Shown: piece by piece, positions 10,110-22,100 of the stretch | How positions within the stretch are numbered: the stretch's first letter is position 1 | Layout: each line of letters opens with the position of its first letter | Source: Costus lasius | Taxonomy: Eukaryota; Streptophyta; Magnoliopsida; Zingiberales; Costaceae | Length of the DNA: 64,000 nt | Direction of reading: 5' to 3' | Assembly: GCA_027563935.2 (NCBI GenBank) | Contig: CM050446.2 | Coordinates: forward strand, 125,070,499 to 125,134,498 | Position numbers and translations under genes: made by a program | Notes under the pieces: model-generated | Database searches by the model: none | Seen by the model: only the letters and a program-made list of their open reading frames with translations | Told to the model about the DNA's origin: nothing

Positions 10110-11400
10110 CGGTTATGTTGAAGTAATATAAAAGATGTCGAATCCCACAGGGAGCAAGGTTGAGTACTAGAAAGTCCGAGTCCTAATAGCTAGGCGAGTA
10201 TCAAACATGGGTTTTTGAAAACGGAAATCGAAAACAAACAAGTGCAACTAATTCGGTAGAGAAAAGATATAAGAGAGAATTCAGGGCTACGACTTCCACC
10301 ACGATGATAATCTTAATCGCACAAGAAAGATATTAGTTATTTGGTTTATTAGTTTTGCACAAGGAATCTAACCCTAGGGTACAAGGTGCCCTCTCTCGAG
10401 TGATACACCCCGGTGTTTGTCTTAGACCGACCTCCTACTCTCATGGTGGATCGTTCTAAGGCGAACCCAATGAGTTCTATGGCAGACTATGAAATCCTCG
10501 AGCGAAGATCAAGCACTCTCGTGTCGAGGTCTCGCAAGCTTTACTCAGAGGTTCGACCCTTACGATCCTTCTCTCGATATGAATCATAACAGCTAACACG
10601 CGATATTACTCGGCCAAGGTAAAACCATGAAATAAATGCGTCAAAGTAAAATATGCTCACAATTCATACCAAATAACATAAATAGATACAAAGTTTGCAA
10701 TTAAAATCATCAAAGGGTTTCCACCAAGCCCCAAAATAGGGTTTACGCTACAATCGTCATTGAAACGCTCAAAATCTCTCTTTTAATGAAATGAAAAGTA
10801 TAAGAAAACAAATCTAAGGGGAAGGAGATGATGAACCGAAGGAATCCTGAAGAAATTGTGATGATCGTGTGTCTCAATCTCCGAAAATCTCCAAAAGTCG
10901 CCTCTGTCGCCGTGTTCTTCCGCCCGCGCCGCTTCTTCACATGAATGCTCGATGATTAGGGCAAGAAAATTGGGGCTTTTTTGTCCTATGTGTTTGCCTC
11001 TGAAAGAGCTTTCCATAGACACCTTACTTGCCGAATTTGGCCTCCGAACGGGTGAGAAATCGAAGGAAAACCGAGTGTGGGTCAGGCTGCTTGCAAACCT
11101 GGGTTAGAATCATGGTGAACCCCGCCGGGTTCACCTGGCCGTGATTGTCAGGCTAACTCCAAACAAGCCCAAATTTGACAGGCGGCTTCGTTTTCGCATG
11201 AGAAATCGTCCCATGGCCTCAGAATCTTAAAAATATGTTGAAAAAAGGGTGTTTTTACCTGAAATTCCATAAAAGTGCTAAAAAGTGAAGATTCCGAAGA
11301 TATGAAGGAAATAAGCCTATAATGAGTATAAAAATGCCGAAATAAGCCTAGATTTGACATGAAATAACTATGAAAATCACTACCAAAATGCAATGCATCA
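10110..11400 (-). repeat. Athila-1 3' LTR (left copy), outer end truncated
   Basis: Collinear with 27977-29265 from GGTTATGT to GCAATGCATCA (1291 versus 1289 bp). The first 18 bases of the LTR present on the right (starting TGACACGACCGC) are missing here. A strong dyad lies at about 11112-11141, where GTGAACCCCGCCGGGTTCAC is followed by GCCGTGA. The right copy at 28978-29007 has the same dyad with one changed base. Confidence 0.85.
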
Positions 11401-12629
11401 AAATACTCCAGACTTAAATCTTTGCTTGTTCTCAAGCAATAAAATAAGATGAGATACATGATTGGTAAAAGAGAAATCTTTCATATTAAGATATACATCC
11501 AAGTTAGAAAAACATTTAATACTAATCCAAGATCTAATCAGGAGAAATTAAGTAAATGGTTGTCTCAAGTGTTCAACAGTTTGATCCCACAATAACTAGA
11601 TGCCAAACAACTTAGTAAGCAGCGAACATAGGATTCAATTAAGCTTACATAAAACACTCATGCAATTCCAATCCTTCCTAGTCAAATCGTTGGGGTTAAC
11701 TCAAATGTTTTATTCAGGATACGATATACTGATTATTGCACTGGACTTCAACTCATAACCTTAGGTATCATTGCCAATTTTTCGCAATGCCAAGTAGAGG
11801 AGTCATTTTATTGTTTTCAATTTCATATCCTTTAGATTTCAACTCATGTCCTTCGGTACCACTGCTAATTTTGCGCAGTGCCAAGTAGAGGAATCTAAGG
11901 GTGAGTAAAATTTTTTATAAACAAGCTCCGCAGTTGATCACATATCCTTTTCGACAAATGTAGTGTTTCCCCAACAAAAGAAAGGAATTCAAAGAATAAC
12001 TAAGAGAATATGTATCTCAATACGATTCTCATGAAAGTTGCAAGCTTTAGTTGATTTAACAATCATAGTTATGTTTAACCCACTAATGAACTACTCAAAA
12101 TCAATCCAAATCATAAAATTTTTAAATCATAGAACATACAGATATGATCAAACAGTATTTCTAACAAGGAGGTATACTCGAGACTTAATTCTTTGATCAT
12201 TCCTAACCAATCAAGTATTCAACTTTAAAATTTATGAAATAACTTTCATAGGACAATTCATTCACATAACTTTCATGGAAAAGATTCACACATCAAGTAT
12301 GAAAAGTAAAATCATCATAACATAGTGCAGACGCAAATATAAAAGATATGTCATACAATCACGAGGTGGGGCCTGAAGAAGTGGACTAGGCCCACGAATA
12401 TAATGACATATAAGATACAATGCCACATAATATCCAACCGTCGTGGGATAACAGTATCAATCTCCAAAAAGAAACATCAAAACATCACATCAAATCACAT
12501 CGCAGCCACGTGTAGAAATAAAGCAGAGACCGGAGTAAAGAAAGCTCACCAACTCTAAATTTTTGCATAGTCCTTTATGCAATACCATGATGTGAGAGAA
12601 GTGGGTCCTGAAATAGATATCCTGGGCAG
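11401..12629 (-). repeat. Athila-1 3' untranslated region with degenerate repeats
   Basis: No gene is seen. Next to the LTR, the minus strand reads TTTAAGTCTGGAGTATT, a plausible polypurine-type priming site. At about 11750-11900 a unit with GGTA(C/T)CA(C/T)TGC...GCA(A/G)TGCCAAGTAGAGGA is repeated twice. Similar GGTACCGAAG...TTGGCA(C/T)TGC units occur at 63410-63830 in the matching part of Athila-2, so this is a lineage feature. Confidence 0.6.
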
Positions 12630-14148
12630 CTACTTCTTTTTGCGTGAGCGGGAGCCAGAAGCTCTTGAGCTCGAGCTCTTCTTCTTCCCACGCGCACTAT
12701 AATCTGGCTCAACCTCCTCATCTGAAGGAAAAACGCTGTCGGATGAGATGTCCATCTGAGCCCTGTGCTCCTCAGAGGCAAAGGCGAGGCGCTCATCCAT
12801 CGCGGATAGCTTTTCCCAAATAGAGCTCAGCATTTTGTGCTGGCGTTGCATACCAGCTTCATTTGATTCCCATCGAGCGGCGTAGTCCTGTTGCATGTGA
12901 AAGACGGTGGTGTCCATGTGATCGATCAACTCTCGTTGATGGAGCTGTTCCTCCTTGATTTTCTGCAATACAGACATCATAGAATTGTGAGAGGAGGTGC
13001 CACCAAAAGAAAATGCTCCGGGTGCTGGTGGTGCTGTGTCGACTGGATCGGGCTGTGCGTCCTCAACTGGCTGGATGCGCCAGTTTCCACGAACTCTGAT
13101 AGATGTGCGCTCCGGGTTTGGCAAAGGTAAGCAGAAGGGGTTTCCCTTGAATGTCATACAGTACGAATCTCCCTTGCGTATAATCAGTTTCATGGCAACG
13201 CAAGACTCGATGTCGAGCCTATTGTTGCCGGTAGTCTCCAATGTGCCATAGGGAATGATGCCGAGGGAAACAGCTAGAGGTGTGATCAAGCCGCCAATCA
13301 CTATCGCCCCCCTCAAAGAATGGGCGACGCGGCTGAAATGCTTTGCCAAATAATATCCTGAATCGACTCTAAAACTGTGGAGCATGCACCAGATATAAAA
13401 TAATTCAGTCTGTCGAACCATACCGTCACTTTCACCGTGGCCAAAGAGAGTATGAGCCAATATGCGGTGAACGTACTTGATCACTGGGTTGCACAGACTG
13501 GATGCGCGAGCTGTGCGAGCGGAGTAGATGTGCTCGTTCGTGACAGCGCCCCAGAAGCTCTGCTCACTAAACTCAGTAGGGACTCTACGTGCACTAGGCT
13601 CTGGAAAACCGTAAATACCGCGGAACTGTGAAAGAGATAGGATGTGTTCGATGTTACCCAGGCGGAAGGATAGATGGCCTGGATCATCCTCAAGCATATG
13701 ATCAGCTTTAACTTCCAATGAACTCAGAAATTCCAGCGTGGGTACCGATGTAGGTGGGTGAGAATAGCTGCTGAAATTGCTCCCACCCGATGGATGCATA
13801 CATCAAGTCAAAGTCTCCAAGCATCCCTAGCATCTGTAAGGTGGTTCGGTCAAGATATCTCGTATTGAGCACGCGGCGTTGTCGCAGAACTTGATACCGT
13901 GCCTCTTGTGTAGCGTTCCGGAAGATAATCCCGAACTCGTTCGAGGGAGACACGTAAGGCTGTGGTCGGCTGGCAAGTGTGCGGCCGTGACGGGACGAAG
14001 ATGAGCCTGACGTAGCTGAAGAAGGCCGGTAGGAAGGAGGAGTAAGCATCGGCTCATACTCCTCATCATCCGTGGCGGACGAATATGACAGCGCCTGTTG
14101 AGGGCGTGAAGTTCTCTTGCTGGCCATGGCCTTCGTCCTTGGAGGCAT
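12630..14148 (-). pseudogene. Athila-1 ORF-X (extra 3' ORF, putative plant transposon protein domain)
   Basis: Starts at ATG 14148 (MPPRTKAMASKR). The N-terminal part has a basic/Ser-rich leader, then EARYQVLRQRRVLNTRYLD and FDLMYASIGWEQFQQLF. Near 13735-13750 a single frameshift moves the frame to TLEFLSSLEVKADHMLEDDPGHLSFRL..., continuing to GRFEP-like helical parts, VIKYVHRILAHTLFGHGESDG and GIIPYG. The C-terminus holds a predicted coiled coil (about VLQKIKEEQLHQRELIDHMD to MLSSIWEKLSAMDE) and ends in a Lys/Arg/Ser tail resembling a nuclear signal. This ORF lies 3' of pol, where Athila elements carry their additional ORF. Its function is unknown; I see no clear signal peptide or membrane anchor, so an envelope role is not supported. 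Confidence 0.75.
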
Positions 14149-14619
14149 AGTGGCTGGAGAAGGTTGGAAGTGGCGGCGGACTTTGGTTGAAGATGCAGAG
14201 AAAACTGGAGCAGCGCCGATCGTCAAAAACAAGGGGCGGAGGAACAGGCAGAACAAAAACCCTCGATTTGAAATCGAACGAACCAGAAATCCGTCTGGAT
14301 GCAATGTAAAGCTAGATCAAACCTTCGGATATCTTCTTTGAGTGCAAAGATGGAAGGAAAGTGGTGCGATCCGGTCGGTTTCATCAAAATTGGGTGGCGG
14401 CGGCGGAAGTACACAAAATCTTGCGACTCTAAAAATCAGGGTTGAAGTTGAGATAGAACTCGATCCACTTGCAAGGGAACTCGGATTCGACCTAGAGAGA
14501 TCTTCTTCGTGTTTGGAAAGGATGAAGAATTCCGAAATCAATGGGATCTTGGCGAAAGAGGAAGGCGGCGGCGGAAGCTTTCGAGCGTGTGCCCTAGTTT
14601 CGGGCATTCAAAACTTGAA

Positions 14620-14880
14620 ATTCCAGTGAACCCGCCCGGGTTCACTCACCCGTGATGTTTACTGTGGTTAGGCTGAAGCAACAGAAACACGGGTGAACCC
14701 GCTGGGGTTCACCGACCCGTGAAGCATTCTGGAAAATTTTCTGGTCTTCGGAATCATGGTGAACGCGGGGTTCACCTGCCCGTGAAGTCCTCTGGTTACA
14801 AAGCATGGCGTACTGTACAGTACACATCACGGTGAACCCCATGGGGTTCACCAGGCCGTGATGTTCACTGTATGCTCGAA
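14620..14880. repeat. Array of four hairpin units between ORF-X and integrase of Athila-1
   Basis: Four units spaced about 55-75 bp share the layout GTGAACC, CC, GGGTTCAC, then C..CCGTGA. The fullest is at about 14828-14861: CACGGTGAACCCC, a two-base turn, GGGGTTCACC, then GGCCGTG. Each can fold into a long stem, with the inner arm GTGAACCCC/GGGGTTCAC and the outer arm CACGG/CCGTG. The same unit occurs in the LTRs of this element. Unit length differs, so this is not a simple tandem repeat. Confidence 0.75.
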
Positions 14881-15119
14881 AAAATCTGGAAAAAATCTAT
14901 AAAAATTCCCATGTGCTCCAACTTCTTCCTACATCATATAGAGACATCAAATTAGTAGCAATCCCCTCTAGAAAAGCGAAATAAAAGAAAAATAAAACAA
15001 TGATCAAAATACTAACTAATCGACATGGAGAAACTATGCATAAAACTAAAATTAAGCAAAAACTTGGGTTGCCTCCCAAGAGCGCTAGGTTTAGGTCGGT
15101 AGCTCGACCATGACAGTTT
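14881..15119. other. Spacer between hairpin array and integrase remnant; no gene seen
   Basis: AT-rich; AAAACTTGGGTTGCCTCCCA at about 15058-15078 is the complement of a GGGAGGCAACCCAAG motif. Athila-2 has the same motif after its integrase (GGAGGCAACCCAAGCACC near 58370), so it is a conserved post-pol element of this lineage. Confidence 0.5.
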
Positions 15120-15549
15120 TCAAAGTTTCAAATCCGGGGGGTCTGAGAGAGCTAAAACTTCCTCTCTCTCAACCTGCTCATCTTCAAAGTAATGATTGAG
15201 GCGGTGCCTGTTTACTGTGAAGCTCCTAGTTCGTTCTGTCCAAATTGTGATGGCACCATATGGTTGAACTTTCTGAACTGTGAAAGGACCGGACCACCTC
15301 GTGCAAAGCTTTCCTGGAAACAATCGAAGTCTTGAATTAAACAGAAGTACTTTGTCCCCCTCATGAAATTATTTCTTTGTTATGCGCTTGTTGTGCCAAA
15401 ATTTGGTGCGTGCTTTGTAGCTCTTGGCATTCTCATAAGCAAAAAGGCGCAATTCCTCTAATTCATCAAGTTGAAGCTTTCTCCTTTCACTGGCGTTCTT
15501 GAAATCAAAGTTGATTTGTTTGACAGCTCAATACGCCCTGTGCTCAAGT
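15120..15549 (-). pseudogene. Athila-1 integrase C-terminal fragment
   Basis: Minus-strand translation gives EHRAY*AVKQINF, ERRKLQLDELEELR, AYENAKSYKARTKFWH and then LFPGKLCTRWSGPFTVQKVQPYGAI, ending VNRHRLNHYF. Apart from a stop in place of Trp it matches the integrase end of Athila-2 (57900-58319) closely. It begins directly at the Copia-C insertion point. RNase H and the catalytic integrase core, about 1.5 kb in Athila-2, are absent from both sides of Copia-C. Confidence 0.85.
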
Positions 15550-16744
15550 TGTTGGCGTATATGCCCTAGGACCTAGTTTTGGTCCACTTATGTACTACTT
15601 GACTTTGATATTTATATCATTCTGGCATTGTCGTTATCTATGTTTGTTTACATCTGCGCATATGTACTAACATGATAATGTCCCTGGAGACAGATTGGAT
15701 CTGTGCTCGAACTATAGTCCCCAGTCGATGTACCTTAGTGGATAAGGGACAGCTCTAGTACATGTGAGACTGGTATATGGGCTGGTTACGCACGGGGTGC
15801 TAACGCAGGCATATGGGTATATCAGTGGTGGATATACTGGACCGACCCGCTGTGAGGCTCTGACTTGGTGTCATGAGTTAACCTCACAAGTGACAGGAGA
15901 TGCATTGATCCCTTGACTTGAGATCATTGACTCTTCTGTATGGTTAGGAGCATGCTTTGATACAACCTAACGCCTCGCCGTAAGCTGGGAGGTCATAACG
16001 GTTGTCATTGGGTATGTGACGACCCATATGAGAAGATCAATGGACAGACATAGGATTTGCCCCTTCCTATGGGAAGCTTGATATCCACGGGGCCCCCTAT
16101 GGTTGCATGACTGGAAGTGTATGGCCATACCTAGGTGAAAGCCTGATTTAGTCATGACCATGAGATTGGGTGAAAACAAAGTGGTGACACACTTTGTCCA
16201 ATCGGATATCAGTTCGGCAAAGAGACTATAATGCATCGGTATCTTGTTGCGATGATGGGGATGTCGATGTGATATCCATTCCGAAGACTTGGGTAGCAGC
16301 GATGCACTGCTAGGTGCCAATCACTGCTTGTGATGACTCAGTTCATCACTGCCAACATCTGAGGAACCTACAGGGTCGCACAACTTGAAACTCGGGTTCT
16401 CGTATTGATCGGGTAGCCTATTGATTGAGTTATTGGATAACTCAGATCTGTTTGGGAGAATCCATCAGCACCACTGTGCTGGATGAGATGAAAGGAATCA
16501 TATGGAGCTAACTTGATTTTTGGCCCTAGTAGGCCAAATGGGCCCAATGGGCCATCTGGGCCAAATGGGCCCAATAGACCAAGTTGGGCTAATAAGCCAA
16601 ATGGGCTCAATGAGCCATTTGGGCCAATGGGCCAAGTGGAATGGCGCAAGCTACTTGGAGTGAGCTTGGCGCATTTCCATGAGGTGGACAAACCCAAGTT
16701 GGCATCTTCTTAAGGTAGGAAGCTTGGAGCTTCTCACTTGGAGA

Positions 16745-16915
16745 GGATGAATCTACTTGGGCGAATTGGGCTTTACCTCTTGAAGAGGTGTGTCTCTTCA
16801 TGAAGAGGTGAATGAACTTGGGCGCATGGGACTTGGAATGGGCGAATTGGGTTTTACCTTTTGAAGAGGTGTGTCTCTTCATGAAGAGGTGTGCCTCTTC
16901 ACTTGTGAAGAGGTG
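16745..16915 (+). promoter_or_regulatory. Tandem U3 repeat block upstream of the TATA box, Copia-C 5' LTR
   Basis: A block of roughly 90 bp is repeated: GGGCGAATTGGG(C/T)TTTACC followed by TTGAAGAGGTGTGTCTCTTC and a second dyad GTGCCTCTTCAC/GTGAAGAGGTGC. Imperfect repeats and dyads directly upstream of a TATA box in U3 are the usual form of retrotransposon enhancers. The role is inferred. Confidence 0.5.
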
Positions 16916-16929
16916 CACCTATTCATGGG

Positions 16930-16937
16930 TATATAAA
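16930..16937 (+). promoter_or_regulatory. TATA box of the Copia-C 5' LTR
   Basis: GGGTATATAAACCCC gives a canonical TATATAAA about 580 bp before the LTR end. The corresponding segment is deleted in the 3' LTR. Confidence 0.7.
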
Positions 16938-17507
16938 CCCCCTTCCTCCCCCCTTGTTGAGGTTGTTGCGTTTGTTGCCTTCTCGCCCTTTGTCCCCTTA
17001 TCACCACTCCTAAAAAGAGGGAGAGGAATGTTCACCCATTGCCTCTCCTCTTCCCTTTAGTGAGTTAGGAGCTTTGGAAGTTCCTTAGCGCCCTCCTCTC
17101 CAAAGTTGGACTTTGGATTTGGTTGATTCCTGTTTGGATCTTGGTGGAGTGCTTCAAGAGTTGGACTCCGACGAAGCTCCACCTCCTCTCCTTGGCATCT
17201 CCTCTGGACTTAGCGCAAGTGATTGAGGAAGTCTCCCAAAGGCATGGATCTTCTTCCCGAGGCTAGCACCGGGCGTGGAAGAAGAGGACTCGAGGTTCGG
17301 CTGTGTGCGAGACTGCAGAGGGTGCACATTTGGGCGCCTACATCGCATCCATCATATTCGTTGCAAGGTATCATCTCCTACTCACCGTGTCGATCTCCTC
17401 GCAAGACTCGATCTTCTGGGTTTTTGGGACTGGTCTGTTTCGGGGATTGCTTCCGTTGTGCTTGTCTGTAAAAATTTTTTTAAAAAATCCCCGGGGTTTC
17501 CCAACAG

Positions 17508-17519
17508 TGGTATCTGAGG
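17508..17519 (+). other. Primer binding site of Copia-C (initiator tRNA-Met type)
   Basis: TGGTATCTGAGG begins one base after the LTR end. It matches the usual plant Copia site TGGTATCAGAGC except for two positions. Confidence 0.85.
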
Positions 17520-19124
17520 TAACTTGCGAACTCGAATGGTGTTTATGCTTTTATTGTATGCTCGCATGCCATCTGAATTTTTTTGAAAAATTGCATATGC
17601 GCATGAATTTTTCTAAGTAAGAAAAATTGTAAGTTTTTCGTTCCTAACATCTATTCGACTCTTTGGTTTTCTCTTTCTTCACATGGTGGGATAGACCCAC
17701 ATGTGAGAGAATTAATTTCTCCCCACGCATGTAGGATAGACCTACTATGTGGGACTTCTTGGCAAGTTAAGGATTGCAAGGGTAGACGGCAAGCATGCTT
17801 GGAGCATACATGCGTCACTTGTAGACTCCTAAGAGAAACAAAAATCTTAGATTTGTGAGCGGACGTTGAGGTTCAAAGACATATTTTCTAAGAAACTAAA
17901 ACTGAAGTTTTATGTTTTCATGAGCATATAGAAAAGCATGAGATGATTGTGTATCGTGTTGTGGTCATAGTCAAGCCCCTTGTATGCCTGTGATGTATTC
18001 TGTATGAGGCCTGCGTGCCGCTTTTTCTTTTTGTTTTGTAAACGCACAAAGAAGATTAAGGGCGCATCCCTCTTGAAGCTTACATCTTGGCGCATCAACC
18101 ATGATGGCGCATCTTGCTTGGTGGCACAAGTAAGGGCTTGGCCGAACCGTAGGGTTCATGAGCTATCCCTCTTGGCACAAGCATGATGGCACATCATGCA
18201 TGGAGGAGCCATCAATGTCTTGGCCGAACCCTTGGGTTTGCGTGCTATGCCTTGATGTGGAGGACCTTGAAGCCGCACTTGAAGATAAAGCTTGGTGGCG
18301 GCTAGGTTAGGTCTTGTAGGTTCATTGTCACCTAGGTCAAGCATTGAACATCCTTCGGCATGTGATGGTTCAATGTGTTGATTAGGCTATGACCACATCG
18401 CTTGTTTACTGCTTTTAATATCTGCAAAAGCATGCCTGGAAGTGTTTTATCATTTTGTTATCACTATAGGATTGCATGCCTGTAATGTTAGACAAAAGAT
18501 AAAACTAAGAGGATGAGACCTCAAAAACCCTCAAAAATAATATCAAGTCTGTAGCCTTCTGATGCGTAGCCCTCATCAAGCTATCGATCAGTGGTGTTGT
18601 GCACTGTTTCCCACCCTCGTGGGACACACCCACTTATCTTTAGAAGGTGTGTGGTGACAATGGTTTTCCCAGTCCAGTTTTAACCTGGGCGTGCCTTCGC
18701 AAGGAAACTCGTTGGCCCTGGGCATAACGGTTAGGAATGGACTTGACTAGAAGTTCACATGTGCTGGGCACATGGTGAAAGTCTAGAGGCATCGTTGAGA
18801 GGTTAGGATTTCATGTTGTATCCAGCCCTCGCTGGACATGAAATGCCCAGACTGTCTCAACAAGGGGAGTTGCTTGGAGCAACCGGCCGGCGCGCCCACC
18901 TTAGGAAACATGGGTTACTTTGTGCATCTCATCCCACCCTAGTTGGACGTGAAGCCTCATGTGAAATAAGGATCCCATCTCTCTAGGAAGTCTTAAACTT
19001 CCCGATTGACTTTGTGGGTTGTCAATTTGAACTTAAAATAGTGGGAGCAGCAATCATTTAAAACAAGTCCAGTTTAAATGATTCGAAGTAGTACTAATCT
19101 GTTTTTCCTGGGTGTTGTAGAACA
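17520..19124 (+). other. Long untranslated leader of Copia-C
   Basis: 1.6 kb without a credible gene. It contains alternating short motifs such as TTGGCCGAACC(G/C)TAGGGTT (about 18140 and 18220) and CCACCCTCGTGGGACAC-like phrases (about 18610, 18830, 18935). Long leaders are common in this type of Copia element. Confidence 0.6.
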
Positions 19125-22100
19125 ATGGCTACGAACACTGGCGGATTATCACTGCGATCACTCCTTGATAAGGATAAGTTAGTTGGAACTAACTTTATGG
19201 ACTGGTATCAGAACTTGAGGATAGTCCTCAAGCTCGAGAAGAAGCTGTATGTCCTTGAACAGGCTCTTCCTGCGACTCCTCCGCCTAATGCCCGAACGGC
19301 AGACAAAGATGCTTATAGAAAGCATCAGGATGACTCTTTGGAGGTTGCATGTCTTATGCTAGCCAGCATGACACCTGAACTGCAGGTGCAATATGAGGAG
19401 CAGAATGCTTTTCAGATGATCACTCATCTGAAACAGATGTTCGAGGCTCAGGCTAGAACTGAGAGATTTGACACCGCCAAAGCAGTCTTTCGGTGTAAGT
19501 TGTCTGAGGGTGCACCAGTGAGACCCCATGTTCTCAAACTCATTGGGAATGTGGATCATCTCAGGAGACTGGGACATACCATAGACAACGAGCTGGTTGT
19601 GGATCTTATTCTGCATTCCCTGCCCCCTAGCTTCAGTCCGTTTATTATTAATTTCAACATGAACCGGATTGAGTGCACACGGGAGGAATTAATGAATATG
19701 CTCCAAACAGCCGAGCGTGAGATGGGTAAGACCAAACCCAATTCTGTTCTTTTGGTCCCTGCGACCAAGAAGATAAAGAAGAAGGGTAAGGCACGTGCTA
19801 AGAGCAGTGCCAGAGGTCCTACCAAGGCACTGAAGAAAAAGGCAAAGAAGTCAAAGGACCAGAGGTGTTTTCACTGTGGCGAACAAGGTCACTGGAGAAG
19901 GGACTGCAAGAAGCTTCAGAATGAGGAGAAGAAAGGCTTGGCCTTAACTTCTAGCTCAGGTATCTTTGTTACAGAAGTCAATCTTTCTACTTCTATGTCA
20001 TGGGTATTGGATACCGCATGTGGGGCTCATATTTGTACAAATATGCAGGGGCTCAATAAAAGTAGATCGGTGCGGCCTGGAGAGATTGACCTACGCGTTG
20101 GAAACAGGGCACAGGTTGCTGCTGTTGCTGTAGGCGTTTTGACTCTCTCCTTGCCTTCTGGACTTCAATTAGAACTAGATAATTGCTTTTGTGTACCTTC
20201 ACTTACTAAGAACATTGTATCCATTCCTTGCTTAGCAAAGAAGGGATTTAAGTTTGAAATAAATAAGAACTCTTGTTCTTTTTCATTTGCAAATATGTTC
20301 TATGGGAAGGGTACTTTGTGCAATGGTCTATATATCTTGGATATGGAAAGTTCTATTTGTAACATAAGTAATAAAAGGACCAAACTGAGTGGTTTAGTTG
20401 GTGCTTTCCTATGGCACTGTCGATTAGCCCATATAAACAAGAATCGCATCCAACAACTCCATGCAAGTGGGTTGTTAGGTTCAAGTTCCTTAGAGGAATT
20501 TGATACTTGTGAACCTTGTTTATTAGGGAAAATGACAAAGGCGCCCTTCACCAAGATTGGTGAGAGGGCAAGAGGTTTATTGGATCTCATACATACTGAT
20601 GTGTGTGGGCCTTTCAATAAACAAGCCAGAGGAGGGTACAACTACTTCATTACCTTCACTGATGATTTCAGTAGGTATGGTTATGTCTACTTAATGAAGC
20701 ATAAATCTGAGTCCTTTGTGAAATTCAAGGAGTTCAAGAATGAAGTAGAGAACCAGCTTGGAAGATCCATTAAAGCTCTTCGATCAGATCGAGGTGGAGA
20801 GTACCTGAGTGGTGAGTTCTTTGACTATTTGAGAGAGACTGGGATCATATCCCAACTCACTCCTCCTGGAACACCTCAATGGAATGGTGTGTCTGAAAGG
20901 AGAAATCGAACTTTATTGGATATGGTTCGATCCATGATGAGTCATGCAACTCTACCTCCCTCATTCTGGGGGTATGCACTAGAGACAGCTTCTCTAATAC
21001 TGAATAACCTTCCATCTAAGAGTGTCTCCAAAATACCATACGAGATGTGGAGTGGGAGACGCCCTAATCTCACTTTTATCAAGATCTGGGGATGTGAGGC
21101 TTATGTCAAACGTCAGGATTCTAGCAAGCTAGAACCTAGATCTGATAAATGTGTGTTTGTGGGGTATCCTAAGGAAACTAAAGGATACTACTTCTATGTC
21201 CCAACCGAGAACAAAGTTTTTGTTGCTCGGGGTGCTGTCTTTCTAGAGAAAGAATTTCTCTTGAAAGACACTAGTGGGAGAAGCTTTGACTTGGATGAGG
21301 TCCAAGGTCAACCACAAGACACAGTAGGTGAGATGGAACCTGAGCCACCTGCACTGGTTGCTGGGCAACCAGAGGCTTAGACACAGGCCCTACGTAGGTC
21401 TGGGAGGATTCGTCGTGCACCTGAGAGGTACGGGTCGCTGCCGACCCAACACGATGGGATCTTCATCGTTGAGGATGAACCCAGGACCTATGATGAGGCG
21501 GTCGCTGGACCGGACTCTGAGAAATGGCTTGAGGCCATGAGATCCGAGATGGATTCCATGTCGGCTAACCAAGTCTGGGATTTGGTTGAGCTACCTGATG
21601 GGGTAAAACTCATAGGGTGTAAATGGGTCTTCAAGAGGAAGACAGACATGGATGGCAAAATAGTTACCTATAAGGGTAGACTTGTGGCTAAAGGATTCAG
21701 ACAAGTTCACGGGGTGGACTATGATGAAACCTTCTCGCTAGTTGCCATGATCAAATCCATTCGGATTCTGCTTGCTATAGCTGCATATCATGACTACGAG
21801 ATATGGCAGATGGATGTGAAGACTGCGTTCCTTAACGGGAAGCTAACTGAGGATGTGTATATGTCACAACCTGATGGCTTCATCCATCCTGCAGAGGCTA
21901 ATAAGGTCTGCAGGCTAAATAGATCCATTTATGGATTAAAGCAAGCATCTCGAAGTTGGAATCTTCGATTTGATGAAGCCATGAGAGATTATGGCTTTAT
22001 CAAAAGTGAAGATGACGCCTGTGTATACAGAAAATTCAGTGGGAGCTTGGTGATTTTTCTGGTCTTGTATGTTGATGACATACTGCTCATTGGAAATGAA

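Larger units (their letters stand above)
15550..17506 (+). repeat. Copia-C 5' LTR
   Basis: Starts TGTTGGCGTATATGCC and ends CCCGGGGTTTCCCAACA. It includes a GGGCCAAATGGGCCCAAT-type repeat (about 16535-16640), a duplicated block with TGAAGAGGTGTGTCTCTTCA (about 16745-16915), a TATA box and the R/U5 region. Frames such as 15967-16320 occur in both LTRs and are not genes. Confidence 0.92.

Noticed and set aside
12891..14341. Plus-strand frames overlapping ORF-X
   Set aside because: They are antisense shadows of a recognisable retrotransposon protein.
15967..16320. 117-codon minus-strand frame also present at 23490-23843
   Set aside because: It lies in both LTRs of Copia-C and has no protein resemblance; LTR sequence explains it.
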